From Granulicatella sp. WM01 (GTDB lineage Bacteria; Bacillota; Bacilli; Lactobacillales; Aerococcaceae), in the NCBI RefSeq assembly GCF_004570605.1, contig NZ_SPPB01000008.1:1-50668 (forward strand): DNA of 50,668 nucleotides, given 5' to 3'. Both the position numbers and the translations under genes were made by a program. The notes under the pieces are model-generated. The model did not search any database and was not told where the DNA came from. It saw only the letters and a program-made list of their open reading frames with translations. Positions 1 to 7,781 of this stretch are shown here, one piece after another. Position 1 is the first letter of the stretch. Each line of letters starts with the position of its first letter.

Positions 1-205
1 TAGGTAATAATTTTATTTTTCTTAAATAACTCCCATAACGAATCAGTTGATTATGCCCACAATGATGACATTTTTCTATTTTTCTTTCCCAGCTGGCATG
101 AATAATATGATATTTAATATGATGTTGCACGTCTTGAGTTAGCCAATTTTCTGGAAATTCAAATTCTTCTTCCAATTTCAATAATTTTCTGGTATTCTTA
201 TCCAT
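1..205 (-). CDS. Partial transposase N-terminus (ISL3-like zinc-binding region)
   Basis: The reading frame starts at the ATG at 205 behind a good ribosome binding site (AGAGGTG) and runs off the left edge, so only the first 68 residues are visible. A Cys-His-His-Cys-Gly-His cluster (KCHHCGH) is followed by RYGSY and RKIKLLP. This layout resembles the small zinc-binding N-terminal region of ISL3-family transposases, where a C-x2-CG pair precedes a short basic stretch. That is the basis for the call. The rest of the protein, including any catalytic residues, lies outside the window. An 8-bp inverted repeat (206-213 with 253-260) sits just upstream. It could be another small zinc-ribbon protein; confidence in the family is moderate. 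Confidence 0.5.
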   Translation of the reverse strand, partial: MDKNTRKLLKLEEEFEFPENWLTQDVQHHIKYHIIHASWERKIEKCHHCGHNQLIRYGSYLRKIKLLP

Positions 206-280
206 GTGAAGCACCTCTTTACTATTTTCTCTCAACTTATAGTTTACTGGTTTGCTTCACTTTTTTCTATAAAAAAATAA

Positions 281-314
281 TCGTGTTGGCGAACTTTTTT
301 GTTCACCAACACGA
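281..314 (-). terminator. Shared-stem terminator hairpin, copy a
   Basis: The stem pairs 281-294 with 301-314 (core TCGTGTTGG/CCAACACGA) around a T6 loop. On the minus strand it is followed by ATTATTTTTTT, so it works as an intrinsic terminator for the minus-strand 3D-domain gene upstream. It belongs to a family of hairpins in this window with almost the same stem sequence. Confidence 0.75.
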
Positions 315-338
315 TTTATTGTACACCCATTTTTCAGA

Positions 339-378
339 AAAAACGTGTTGGCAAACAAAAGTTTTCCAACACGTTTTA
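339..378 (-). terminator. Shared-stem terminator hairpin, copy b
   Basis: The stem AACGTGTTGG (342-351) pairs with CCAACACGTT (366-375). A run of T follows on the minus strand. It lies 30 bp past the stop of the 3D-domain gene and directly upstream of copy a, making a tandem pair of related terminators. Confidence 0.75.
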
Positions 379-409
379 CTGTTTAATATAATCAGCATAA
401 ATTATATAA

Positions 410-1528
410 CTATGGTTTCAAAATTGTTATTTTAACTTTTCGTCTACCAAAATGATTAGCTTCAGCAACTGTACCTACATGGACATCAATTCGTTTTCCT
501 TTAATTGCCCCACCTGTATCAGCAGCTAAATATACACCGTACCCATGAACATGTACTAATGATCCTAATTTAATTACACTTGGATCAACAGCAATGACTT
601 TTGGATTAATACGTAAATCAATTCCTGTTGCTGTATAAGGTGTTAGTCCAGGTTCTGTATAAGAATATGCTGTTGCTTCTACTTCAAATTCTGTTTCATT
701 CCCTTGGGTAGCAATTTGTTGTTGAGTTGTTTCCTGTGGTCTAATCTGACTAGAAACAGCATAAGACATCGCCTTTGTTGTTGCTAATTGAGTAGTGTTT
801 TGCAACTGCGTATGTGACGATTGCGATTGCTCATCTTGTCTTTGCACTTGTGCAACAGAACTACTTTCTTGTCTTGTCAAATGTAAACGTTGTGCTAAAG
901 CCATTTGCTCTTCTAGTTTTTTTTGAGCCAATTGTGCTAAACGATCACGATTGTTATCTAACACGTGAAATAATTCTTGTTTCTGTTTTTTTAATGCTTC
1001 TGTTTCTTGATGTAAAACTGTTTTTATACGTGTCAACTCGTTTAACTGACTAGCTTGTGTTTCTTTTAGTTGTTTTAATTCGTGTACAGATTTTTGTGCA
1101 TTTTCCAATTTTTCGTTTGTGGCACGTTGCAACTCTGAAATAATTGTGACACGTTCAAAAAAGTCAACCAAACTTTCAGAACTTAGTAATGCATGGATAA
1201 AATTTGTTACTGTATCATCTGTTTGTAGTGCAACTAATCGTTTTCTAGCTTGATCTTTTCTTATTTTAACAATGCCTTCCAATTCAGCTACTTTATCGGT
1301 TGATTGATTAATTTGATTAGTTAATGTAGTAATATTTTCTTGAAATGTCACTAAATCTTGCTCTTTAGTAGAAATCTCAGTAACAAACTGGTCGATTTGC
1401 GTTTCTAACGTACTAATATCATTTTGGACTTGTTCTTGTGTGATATTTGCATACACTGGTTTAGATACCAAAAGAGATGTTCCCACACAAAGTCCGAATA
1501 GGAATTTATAAATACACTTCTTTTGCAT
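410..1528 (-). CDS. Secreted coiled-coil protein with C-terminal 3D domain (putative peptidoglycan hydrolase)
   Basis: The start chosen is the ATG at 1528, behind AAGGAG with a 6-base gap, giving 372 residues. A longer in-frame start at 1630 has no such site. Residues 1-27 are a signal peptide ending PVYA. Residues of about 28-235 form a long coiled coil rich in Q, E and K, followed by a Q/T/S-rich linker. The last ~90 residues are a 3D domain (ATAYSYTEPG, AVDPSVI, AADTGGAIKG, RIDVHVG), whose three aspartates name the family. Related proteins such as YocH, and PcsB-type coiled-coil exoproteins, are tied to peptidoglycan turnover. Murein hydrolysis here is inferred, not shown. A WalR-type box lies about 80 bp upstream. 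Confidence 0.85.
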   Translation of the reverse strand: MQKKCIYKFLFGLCVGTSLLVSKPVYANITQEQVQNDISTLETQIDQFVTEISTKEQDLVTFQENITTLTNQINQSTDKVAELEGIVKIRKDQARKRLVALQTDDTVTNFIHALLSSESLVDFFERVTIISELQRATNEKLENAQKSVHELKQLKETQASQLNELTRIKTVLHQETEALKKQKQELFHVLDNNRDRLAQLAQKKLEEQMALAQRLHLTRQESSSVAQVQRQDEQSQSSHTQLQNTTQLATTKAMSYAVSSQIRPQETTQQQIATQGNETEFEVEATAYSYTEPGLTPYTATGIDLRINPKVIAVDPSVIKLGSLVHVHGYGVYLAADTGGAIKGKRIDVHVGTVAEANHFGRRKVKITILKP

Positions 1529-1606
1529 ACATCGCTCCTTTATAAATCCATTGTAACAATTAAATAATACAAAAATATAACATTTATATTTCATTTTAAT
1601 CCTAAA

Positions 1607-1623
1607 TGTTATTTTTATGTAAT
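1607..1623 (+). promoter_or_regulatory. Candidate WalR (YycF) box
   Basis: TGTTAT-N5-TGTAAT matches the published WalR direct-repeat consensus TGTWAH-N5-TGTWAH exactly. It lies between the divergent 3D-domain gene and the deoxyribosyltransferase gene, in plus-strand orientation. WalRK classically controls secreted cell-wall hydrolases, which fits the 3D-domain gene. The motif is short and AT-rich, so a chance match is possible. Confidence 0.4.
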
Positions 1624-1719
1624 ATTTCATCTAAATAAGTTACATTCGTAATCTAAATGTAATATTTAAAGGGTGAATTTTATATTACAATAAGAATAAA
1701 ACAAACTGAGGTGATTATT

Positions 1720-2196
1720 ATGACAAAACTATATTTTGCAAGTCCTTTATTTTCTGAAATGGAGCAACAATTTAATGCAGCGCTTGTTCAACGTATTAGA
1801 GAAGCATATCCTCATATAGAAGTTTATTTGCCACAAGAGCAAGCGGATATTAATGATAAAAACGCTTATGCTAATTCAACATTAATTGCTAAAATTGATA
1901 CGGAGCATCTTCTTTCCAGTCAGTTATTAATTGCAATTTTAGACGGATCAAGTATTGATGTAGGCGTAGCTAGTGAGATTGGTGTTGCCTACCAAGCAGG
2001 AATACCTATTTTGGCACTATATTCTGACGTTAGACAACAAGGAGCAACTAATGCTCAAAAAATAGCTGCTTTGCAAGAAGTTGCAGAATCTCAATTTGCA
2101 TACATTAACTTGTATACAGTGGGGCTTATTAAACTAAATGGAGAAATCGTAACGTCTTCAAGCACTTTAATAGAACATATAAAGAACTATATTTAA
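1720..2196 (+). CDS. Nucleoside 2-deoxyribosyltransferase
   Basis: A 158-residue protein. The ATG at 1720 is preceded by GAGGTG with a 6-base gap; the GTG at 1711 is part of that ribosome binding site. The N-terminal YFASPLF motif and the later LDGSSIDVGVASEIG segment match the nucleoside 2-deoxyribosyltransferase fold, in which the first binds the nucleoside and the glutamate of the SEIG motif is the expected catalytic nucleophile. Family members exchange the base of 2'-deoxyribonucleosides in the cytosol for purine and pyrimidine salvage and are common in lactic acid bacteria. It is monocistronic and divergent from the 3D-domain gene. The exact base preference cannot be read from sequence. 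Confidence 0.88.
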   Translation: MTKLYFASPLFSEMEQQFNAALVQRIREAYPHIEVYLPQEQADINDKNAYANSTLIAKIDTEHLLSSQLLIAILDGSSIDVGVASEIGVAYQAGIPILALYSDVRQQGATNAQKIAALQEVAESQFAYINLYTVGLIKLNGEIVTSSSTLIEHIKNYI

Positions 2197-2254
2197 CTTT
2201 TTCTTATTATTATGTTAGAATGGTAAAGACTATAAATATATTGGAGGGAACATA

Positions 2255-3880
2255 TTGCTTACAGTATCAAATATCAGTTTATTATTTTCTGATCGCAAAC
2301 TTTTTGACAATGTGAATATTTCATTTACACCTGGGAACTGTTACGGTGTTATCGGAGCAAACGGTGCTGGAAAATCAACATTCTTAAAAATCTTATCCGG
2401 AGAAATCCAACCAACTACTGGAGATGTTATTTTAGACCCACATGAAAGACTATCTGTATTAAGCCAAAATCACTACGGATTTGAACAATATACAATTTTA
2501 GAAACAGTTATCATGGGAAATAAACGTCTGTATGACATTATGAAAGAAAAAGACGCACTATATGCTAAAGAAGATTTTTCAGAAGAAGACGGTGTACGTG
2601 CTGGAGAACTTGAAGGTGAATTTGCCGAATTAAATGGTTGGGAAGCAGAAAGTGATGCCTCTATATTATTACAAGGATTAGGCATTACTGAAGATTTACA
2701 TGGTAAACGCATGTCTGAACTCATAGAACCTCAAAAAGTTAAAGTATTGCTAGCTCAAGCATTATTTGGACAACCAGATGTTTTATTATTAGACGAGCCT
2801 ACCAATGGTTTGGATAAAGCCTCTATTGACTGGTTATCTGACTTCTTATTAGATTTTCCAAACACTGTTATCGTTGTATCGCATGACCGTCATTTCTTAA
2901 ATACAGTATGTACACACATGGCAGATGTTGATTTTGGAAAAATTCAACTTTATGTCGGAAATTACGATTTCTGGTTAAAATCTAGCCAGTTGGCAGCAAA
3001 ACTAGCTGCTGATGCCAATGCTAAAAAAGAAGAAAAAATTAAAGAATTACAAGAATTTATTGCACGTTTTAGTGCCAATGCTTCAAAATCTAAACAAGCA
3101 ACATCACGTAAAAAAATGTTAGATAAAATTACATTAGACGACATTCAACCGTCCTCACGTAAATACCCATTTGTTGGCTTTACTATTGAACGTGAAATTG
3201 GAAATGACTTACTATTGGTTGAAAATTTATCTAAAACCATTGACGGTGAAAAAGTGTTAGACAATATTTCATTTACCATTAATAAAGATGATAAAGTCGC
3301 CTTTTTAAGTCGTAAAGATATTGCAACCACTACTCTATTTAAAATTTTAAGTGGCGAAATGGAACCAGATAGCGGCTCTTATAAATGGGGTGTAACAACA
3401 AGTCGTTCTTACTTACCAAAAGATACAACTGAAGAATTCAATTCAGACTTATCTATTTTAGAATGGTTACGTCAATACGCTGCTCAAGAAGAAAGTGACA
3501 ACACATTTTTGCGTAGTTTCCTAGGTCGTATGCTTTTCTCTGGTGAAGATGTCATGAAAAAAGTAAACGTCCTATCTGGAGGAGAAAAAGTACGTTGCAT
3601 GCTGTCTAAAATGATGCTAGCAAAATCTAATGTTTTACTATTAGATGATCCAACAAACCATCTTGATTTAGAGTCTATTACAGCCTTAAATGACGGTATG
3701 ATTGCTTTTAAAGGTTCTCTATTATTTACATCACATGACTACGAATTTATTAACACTATTGCCAATCGTATCATTGAAGTTACACCAAATGGTGTTGTAG
3801 ATCGCTTATCTACAACGTATGAAGAATACTTAAATGACAATGCTGTACAAGAGCGTGTAAATGCTCTGTATAATGTATAA
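2255..3880 (+). CDS. ykpA: ABC-F family ATPase (YkpA/YbiT type)
   Basis: 541 residues, starting at a TTG placed 6 bases after GGAGGG. It has two ATP-binding cassettes and no membrane segments, which is the ABC-F plan. The first cassette has a standard Walker A (GANGAGKST, residues 34-42) and LLLDEPTNGLD. A charged linker follows (KEEKIKELQEF, SKSKQATSRKKMLDKI). In the second cassette the P-loop is degenerate (SRKDIATTT), while LSGGEKVR and LLLDDPTNHLD are intact. This asymmetry, and the weak signature in the first half (MSELIEPQKVKV), are typical of the YkpA/YbiT branch as I recall it, so they are not signs of decay. ABC-F proteins act on ribosomes; a specific substrate or resistance role is unknown. 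Confidence 0.9.
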   Translation: MLTVSNISLLFSDRKLFDNVNISFTPGNCYGVIGANGAGKSTFLKILSGEIQPTTGDVILDPHERLSVLSQNHYGFEQYTILETVIMGNKRLYDIMKEKDALYAKEDFSEEDGVRAGELEGEFAELNGWEAESDASILLQGLGITEDLHGKRMSELIEPQKVKVLLAQALFGQPDVLLLDEPTNGLDKASIDWLSDFLLDFPNTVIVVSHDRHFLNTVCTHMADVDFGKIQLYVGNYDFWLKSSQLAAKLAADANAKKEEKIKELQEFIARFSANASKSKQATSRKKMLDKITLDDIQPSSRKYPFVGFTIEREIGNDLLLVENLSKTIDGEKVLDNISFTINKDDKVAFLSRKDIATTTLFKILSGEMEPDSGSYKWGVTTSRSYLPKDTTEEFNSDLSILEWLRQYAAQEESDNTFLRSFLGRMLFSGEDVMKKVNVLSGGEKVRCMLSKMMLAKSNVLLLDDPTNHLDLESITALNDGMIAFKGSLLFTSHDYEFINTIANRIIEVTPNGVVDRLSTTYEEYLNDNAVQERVNALYNV

Positions 3881-3902
3881 ATAGTCATAAAATTGGTCAT
3901 AT

Positions 3903-3940
3903 AAAATGGCATGAAATCATGTTGAGTTCATGCCGTTTTA
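3903..3940 (+). terminator. Intrinsic terminator after the ABC-F gene
   Basis: GGCATGAA (3908-3915) pairs with TTCATGCC (3927-3934), with flanking A and T runs, 23 bp after the stop codon. Confidence 0.85.
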
Positions 3941-4001
3941 TTTCAATCATTTTATTTTGTTTGTTCATTAATCAAGTACATTTCAACACAAAGCAATTTA
4001 C

Positions 4002-4030
4002 TTTACTAGATACACGTATCATTTTATACT
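4002..4030 (+). promoter_or_regulatory. Sigma-A promoter of clpP
   Basis: TTTACT (4002-4007), a 17-bp spacer and TATACT (4025-4030) lie 31 bp upstream of the clpP start codon. No CtsR heptamer repeat (GGTCAAA type) or CIRCE element is visible around it. Confidence 0.75.
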
Positions 4031-4061
4031 AATAATGGTTAGAAAAAATGGAGGAACATTT

Positions 4062-4658
4062 ATGAATTTAATTCCAACAGTTATTGAGCAATCATCTCGT
4101 GGTGAGCGTGCTTATGATATTTACTCAAGACTTTTAAAAGATCGTATTATTATGTTAAGTGGACCGATTGATGATGATGTTGCAAATTCAGTCATCGCTC
4201 AACTCTTATTTTTAGAGGCACAAGACCCTGAAAAAGATATTTATTTATACATCAACTCTCCTGGCGGAAGCGTTTCTGCAGGTTTAGCTATCTACGATAC
4301 AATGAATTTTATTAGAGCTGATGTACAAACAATTGTTATTGGATTAGCTGCCTCAATGGGAAGTTTTTTAGCCTCATCTGGATCAAAAGGAAAACGTTAT
4401 GCTTTACCTAATGCAGAAATCATGATTCATCAACCTTTAGGTGGTGCGCAAGGTCAAGCAACAGAAATTGAAATTGCAGCTAAACATATTTTATTCACGC
4501 GTGAACGCTTAAATAAAATTTTAGCTAAAAATACTGGACAAAAAATCACTAAAATTGCCAAAGACACTGACCGTGACAATTGGTTAACTGCTGAGGAAGC
4601 CAAAACGTACGGTTTAATTGATGACATTATGGTCAGTTCAAAGGACATGAAAAAATAA
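4062..4658 (+). CDS. clpP: ATP-dependent Clp protease proteolytic subunit ClpP
   Basis: 198 residues from the ATG at 4062, which follows GGAGGA; an upstream in-frame ATG at 4035 lacks a site. The catalytic triad is complete: Ser98 in AASMGS, His123 in IMIHQP and Asp172 in DTDRD. The oxyanion-loop motif SPGGSVSAG is also present. ClpP forms the barrel of the cytosolic Clp protease and degrades proteins fed by ClpC, ClpE or ClpX. It is a single-gene unit bounded by its own promoter and a strong terminator. The usual CtsR operator of low-GC Firmicutes is not seen upstream, so heat-shock control may differ or use a diverged site. Confidence 0.98.
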   Translation: MNLIPTVIEQSSRGERAYDIYSRLLKDRIIMLSGPIDDDVANSVIAQLLFLEAQDPEKDIYLYINSPGGSVSAGLAIYDTMNFIRADVQTIVIGLAASMGSFLASSGSKGKRYALPNAEIMIHQPLGGAQGQATEIEIAAKHILFTRERLNKILAKNTGQKITKIAKDTDRDNWLTAEEAKTYGLIDDIMVSSKDMKK

Positions 4659-4665
4659 CTGTCAC

Positions 4666-4700
4666 AAAAAAGTCTACTTCAATAACGAAGTAGACTTTTT
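4666..4700. terminator. Bidirectional terminator between clpP and the VanZ-family gene
   Basis: AAAAAGTCTACTTC pairs with GAAGTAGACTTTTT around a 6-base loop. A-runs and T-runs on both flanks let it serve both convergent genes, and it abuts the minus-strand stop codon at 4701. Confidence 0.92.
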
Positions 4701-5258
4701 CTAGTGTATGTCAAAATAATGAATAGCTTTATCCGCTAACATTTTTCCAATCATTAAACCAATATAGTTTGCTAATAAATCTCCTAAATCAAAAAAACCT
4801 AAATAAAATATATATTGTATCACTTCTGCACTGAACAAGCAGACCATAGCTAATCGCATTTTTTTCTTAGTAGAACATAAACAGCCCAAAGGGATTAAAA
4901 ATAAAATATTCATAAACGGAATAAAACTATCTCCGTTATAAATATCAATAAGAAACGACAACGGGTTCAAATCATACCCTCTTACGCCAATTGATTTAAA
5001 AAATAATAAATAGATTAAAAATAACATGTAAATGCTGGCAAATATATAAATCACAGGCTTATGAAGCTTTTTGGTCCATAAGGCTATACTGATGTACGTT
5101 AAAAAAAATGCTGCAATAATATTAATCGAAAAAACTAATAAAAAATCTTCTCCTGCAAATGGAAATATACTTAACGGGAGATACAAAAAATCCATATAAA
5201 TCCATCGGAACAAAAAGAAATAAAAAACATACACTAATAAGTAACCTATTTTTTTCAT
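4701..5258 (-). CDS. VanZ-family membrane protein
   Basis: 185 residues from the ATG at 5258 (MKKIGYLLVY); a longer frame to 5321 lacks a recognisable ribosome site. It is strongly hydrophobic with about five membrane segments. The VanZ-like core is seen in the paired polar/hydrophobic stretches VRGYDLNPLSF, MNILFLIPLGC and EVIQYIFYLGFFDLGDLLANYIG, where the E-x2-Q and D-x2-N spacings are typical. VanZ of Tn1546 lowers teicoplanin susceptibility; most chromosomal relatives have no known role, and there are no van genes nearby. It converges on clpP and diverges from the small secreted-protein gene. Confidence 0.82.
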   Translation of the reverse strand: MKKIGYLLVYVFYFFLFRWIYMDFLYLPLSIFPFAGEDFLLVFSINIIAAFFLTYISIALWTKKLHKPVIYIFASIYMLFLIYLLFFKSIGVRGYDLNPLSFLIDIYNGDSFIPFMNILFLIPLGCLCSTKKKMRLAMVCLFSAEVIQYIFYLGFFDLGDLLANYIGLMIGKMLADKAIHYFDIH

Positions 5259-5337
5259 GATAACGCTGCCTTTCTTAATAATTGATGTTACAATTATAAC
5301 AAGGAAACGTTTTAAAATCAAAAAAAGGACGATTTTT

Positions 5338-5735
5338 ATGAAATTTTAAAAAAAATATGTGTTAGTGTATTTATACTATCTTTCATCATCCCTTTAATCT
5401 CTGTCCATGCTGCAACTTTTTTATCTTATAATGGACAAGGCATTTGGGATAAAAAATCTAATAGTTCGTTTTATAACAATCATCATAATAAAGTTTATCG
5501 TGTTAATCATTATCAAGAAAAAGATCGTTTTTCTTCTACTACTGATAGTACTGGGCTTACCGTTAAATTAAATAAAAACGATTGGTGGGGCTATACAACT
5601 ATTGCTAGTCGTACTTTTTATGGGACAACTTCAGGATCTTTTTCTTCTCAGTTACCAACAGGAAATTTCTCTTTATATTTTAGTAGTACAGAAAGAGCAA
5701 GAACATTTAACATTTCAGGTACTATAACAGATTAA
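5338..5735 (+). pseudogene. Small secreted protein, frame broken at a T4A8 run
   Basis: An open frame runs from 5343 to the stop at 5733-5735 and encodes a signal peptide (KKICVSVFILSFIIPLISVHA) plus about 110 mature residues rich in S, T, N, Y and aromatic pairs (NNHHNKVYRVN, NDWWGYTT). It has no start codon of its own. A well-placed ATG at 5338, behind AAAGGAC, is in another frame and hits TAA at its fourth codon. One extra T (or A before it) at the ATGAAATTTTAAAA tract would restore a 132-residue protein starting MKFLKKICVSV. The gene is therefore broken, phase-variable, read by -1 slippage, or hit by a sequencing error. I do not recognise the family. A bidirectional terminator follows. 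Confidence 0.7.
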
Positions 5736-5765
5736 TCATTATCATTTAAACGTTTCCACAATCAT

Positions 5766-5815
5766 AAATAACCACATGATCTTTCAGAATTTTATCTGAT
5801 TTCATGTGGTTATTT
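5766..5815. terminator. Bidirectional terminator
   Basis: AAATAACCACATGA (5766-5779) pairs with TCATGTGGTTATTT (5802-5815), with a smaller inner hairpin in the loop (TCAG...CTGA). It separates the secreted-protein relic from the convergent small membrane-protein gene. Confidence 0.85.
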
Positions 5816-5834
5816 CTATCATAATGAATGTATG

Positions 5835-6146
5835 TTATTTACTTTTTAGCATAAAATAGACAATAATAATATGAATAACGAGGCGAATAGCATGCTTTCC
5901 CCAGTTTATTTTGTCATGTGTTTTCCCCGCTTCAAAAGCAGATAATTGGATAAGTGTTACAGCCAAAACAACAATAAAGGCATTTTGCGATAATGTTTTT
6001 AACGTATGTAAAACAATCGTATATCCTAAAAGAATAACTCCTGATAAAAAACCTGTAAAGGCTGATTTTGGTAATTTTTTCCAATGTTTAATTAATCCAA
6101 CTATAATGCAAATCATATATATAATTGTAAATACTTCAATAATCAT
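5835..6146 (-). CDS. Small integral membrane protein of unknown function
   Basis: 103 residues with a good ribosome site (GAGGAG, about 7 bases before the ATG). About four hydrophobic segments are visible: IIEVFTIIYMICIIVGLI, FTGFLSGVILLGYTIVL, NAFIVVLAVTLIQLSAF and HAIRLVIHIIIVYFML, with short basic loops between. It starts 12 bp after the stop of the TrmH-family gene and probably shares its transcript with purR. I do not recognise a family and assign no function. Confidence 0.75.
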   Translation of the reverse strand: MIIEVFTIIYMICIIVGLIKHWKKLPKSAFTGFLSGVILLGYTIVLHTLKTLSQNAFIVVLAVTLIQLSAFEAGKTHDKINWGKHAIRLVIHIIIVYFMLKSK

Positions 6147-6158
6147 CGTAACACTCCT

Positions 6159-6911
6159 CTACTTTTTCATAAAATGGTACATTATTAAGCTAGCAGCAAC
6201 AGCAACATTTAGTGACTCTGCTTTTCCTTGCATAGGAATAAAAATCGGTTGATCACTAGCTTCTAACAGTGCTTGCTGTACTCCACTGCCTTCATTTCCT
6301 ACTATCACAGCACAATTTTGGATTGGCTCAATATCAAATAAAGATTGCGATCTTTCATGTAAAGATGTTCCATAGACTTTAATACGATTGGCTTTAAAGT
6401 GTTGAATAGTATCTAATAAATCCACTTTACAAACCACAATATGAAATTGACTGCCTTGCATCGCACGAATAGTTTTGTCATTATAAATATCCACTGAGCC
6501 ACTGCCTACCAAAACGGCTGAAAAGCCTGCTGCATCAGCTGTTCTAATAATCGTTCCTAAGTTTCCAGGATCTTGAACAGCATCAATCAACATGTATTTA
6601 CCATGTGATAAATCAAGTGTCGGCTCATTCATAGAAACGACTGCAAAAATAGCTTGTGGCGTTTGTGTTTGCGCCAGTAGCTTCACAATATCTTCACTAA
6701 TCATATAGATGGGCACCTGAATAACCGCTCCATACTGTTCATACATGGCTTGATTCATCATGCAATACTGAACATACGGACTTTTTAAGGCTTCCTCAAC
6801 AAGATGCCAACTCTCAATTAAGTATGCCTTTGCTTGCTTTCTTCCTTTAGTTGTTAATAATTTTTTCCATTGCTTGACATAATCATTATGTACTGACGTT
6901 ATTTTCTGCAT
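6159..6911 (-). CDS. TrmH (SpoU)-family RNA 2'-O-methyltransferase
   Basis: 250 residues. The N-terminal ~100 residues are the substrate-binding SpoU_sub_bind-type region (KQWKKLLTTKGRKQ, YLIESWHLVEEAL). The C-terminal SPOUT knot carries motif 1 (DPGNLGTIIRTADAAGF), motif 2 (VIVGNEGSGV) and motif 3 (IPMQGKAESLNVAVAASL), which bind S-adenosylmethionine and supply the catalytic Arg and Asn/Ser. It resembles the YsgA/RlmB-like group that methylates ribose in rRNA or tRNA; the target base cannot be told from sequence. It follows purR by 11 bp and precedes the small membrane-protein gene in one likely operon. Confidence 0.9.
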   Translation of the reverse strand: MQKITSVHNDYVKQWKKLLTTKGRKQAKAYLIESWHLVEEALKSPYVQYCMMNQAMYEQYGAVIQVPIYMISEDIVKLLAQTQTPQAIFAVVSMNEPTLDLSHGKYMLIDAVQDPGNLGTIIRTADAAGFSAVLVGSGSVDIYNDKTIRAMQGSQFHIVVCKVDLLDTIQHFKANRIKVYGTSLHERSQSLFDIEPIQNCAVIVGNEGSGVQQALLEASDQPIFIPMQGKAESLNVAVAASLIMYHFMKK

Positions 6912-6922
6912 AATCCCTCTAA

Positions 6923-7747
6923 TTATTTTCTTTTTTCAATATAATTTCCTAAACTAGCAACAATGTATTTGCGTTTATAGTCTAATTCATCTACACATAA
7001 TAGTGACGTATACGATGGTGCTTCATTTTTACCATGAAATTTTGACTCAACAAATACAGAAATTCCAACAACTTTAGCACCAAATTCTTCAACTAAACTA
7101 CACATCCCATTAATTGTTCCGCCGCCCTTTAAAAAGTCATCAACAATTAATACTCGATCACCTTCATTTAAACTTCTCTTAGATAGCTCCATTTTTTCGA
7201 CACGTTTTGATGAGGCGGATGCGTAATTTACACTTACTGTTGATCCTTCGGTAATTTTAGAATCACGTCTAACAATAACAAACGGTACACCCAATTCTCT
7301 AGCAACAGCTTGAGCTAATGGGACACCTTTTGTTGCAACTGTCATCACAACATCAATATGTTTCATCATATATGGTGTAGCAATTAATTTTCCTACTCTT
7401 GCTAAAATATTTGGACTTCCTAATAAATCAGACAAGTACACATATTCTCCTGGTAAAATACGCTCTGGATCTTCTAATTGTGTTTTTAAAAAATTCATCA
7501 CTTGTTTCGCTTCATATTTTTGCATGAGCGGTAAAAAGCGAACCCCACCAGCAGACCCTGGAACAGTTTCAATCGTTCCTGTCCCTCGTGTTTCAAATGT
7601 TTCCTTGACTAAAACCAAATCCTCACTAATAGATGATTTAGCAGATTCATACTTATTTGCAAAATATGATAATGGAATCAATCGAACTGGATTAGATACT
7701 AAATACTGTGTCATATCAATTAAGCGTTCAGTACGTTTTATCTTCAT
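6923..7747 (-). CDS. purR: Purine operon repressor PurR
   Basis: 274 residues, the usual PurR length. The N-terminal ~70 residues form the winged-helix DNA-binding domain (RTERLIDMTQYLVSNP, SKSSISEDLVLV-like region). The rest is a type I phosphoribosyltransferase fold with the PRPP loop VLIVDDFLKGGGT near residues 200-212. PurR in Bacilli binds PurBox pairs at purine genes and is controlled by PRPP. The ribosome site AAGAGG precedes the ATG. It has its own promoter in the gap after murF (7782-7809) and leads a three-gene unit. No PurBox was recognised upstream. Confidence 0.95.
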   Translation of the reverse strand: MKIKRTERLIDMTQYLVSNPVRLIPLSYFANKYESAKSSISEDLVLVKETFETRGTGTIETVPGSAGGVRFLPLMQKYEAKQVMNFLKTQLEDPERILPGEYVYLSDLLGSPNILARVGKLIATPYMMKHIDVVMTVATKGVPLAQAVARELGVPFVIVRRDSKITEGSTVSVNYASASSKRVEKMELSKRSLNEGDRVLIVDDFLKGGGTINGMCSLVEEFGAKVVGISVFVESKFHGKNEAPSYTSLLCVDELDYKRKYIVASLGNYIEKRK

Positions 7748-7781
7748 GATTAACCTCTTAAATAAATATAATAATGCTTAT

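Noticed and set aside
206-260. GTGAAGCA/TGCTTCAC inverted repeat as a terminal repeat of the left IS
   Set aside because: The two arms are only 39 bp apart and both lie on the same side of the transposase start, so they cannot be the element's two ends; at most a weak hairpin.
2255-3880. Degenerate second Walker A (SRKDIATTT) in the ABC-F protein as a sign of decay
   Set aside because: The YkpA/YbiT branch commonly has an altered second P-loop, and the rest of the second cassette is intact.
3961-4061. CtsR or CIRCE operator upstream of clpP
   Set aside because: I looked for the GGTCAAA-type heptamer repeat and the CIRCE palindrome on both strands and found neither.
5338-5735. Firm assignment of the secreted protein to the lactococcin-972 family
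   Set aside because: Only a short stretch around NNHHNK looks alike; the rest, including the C-terminus, does not match.
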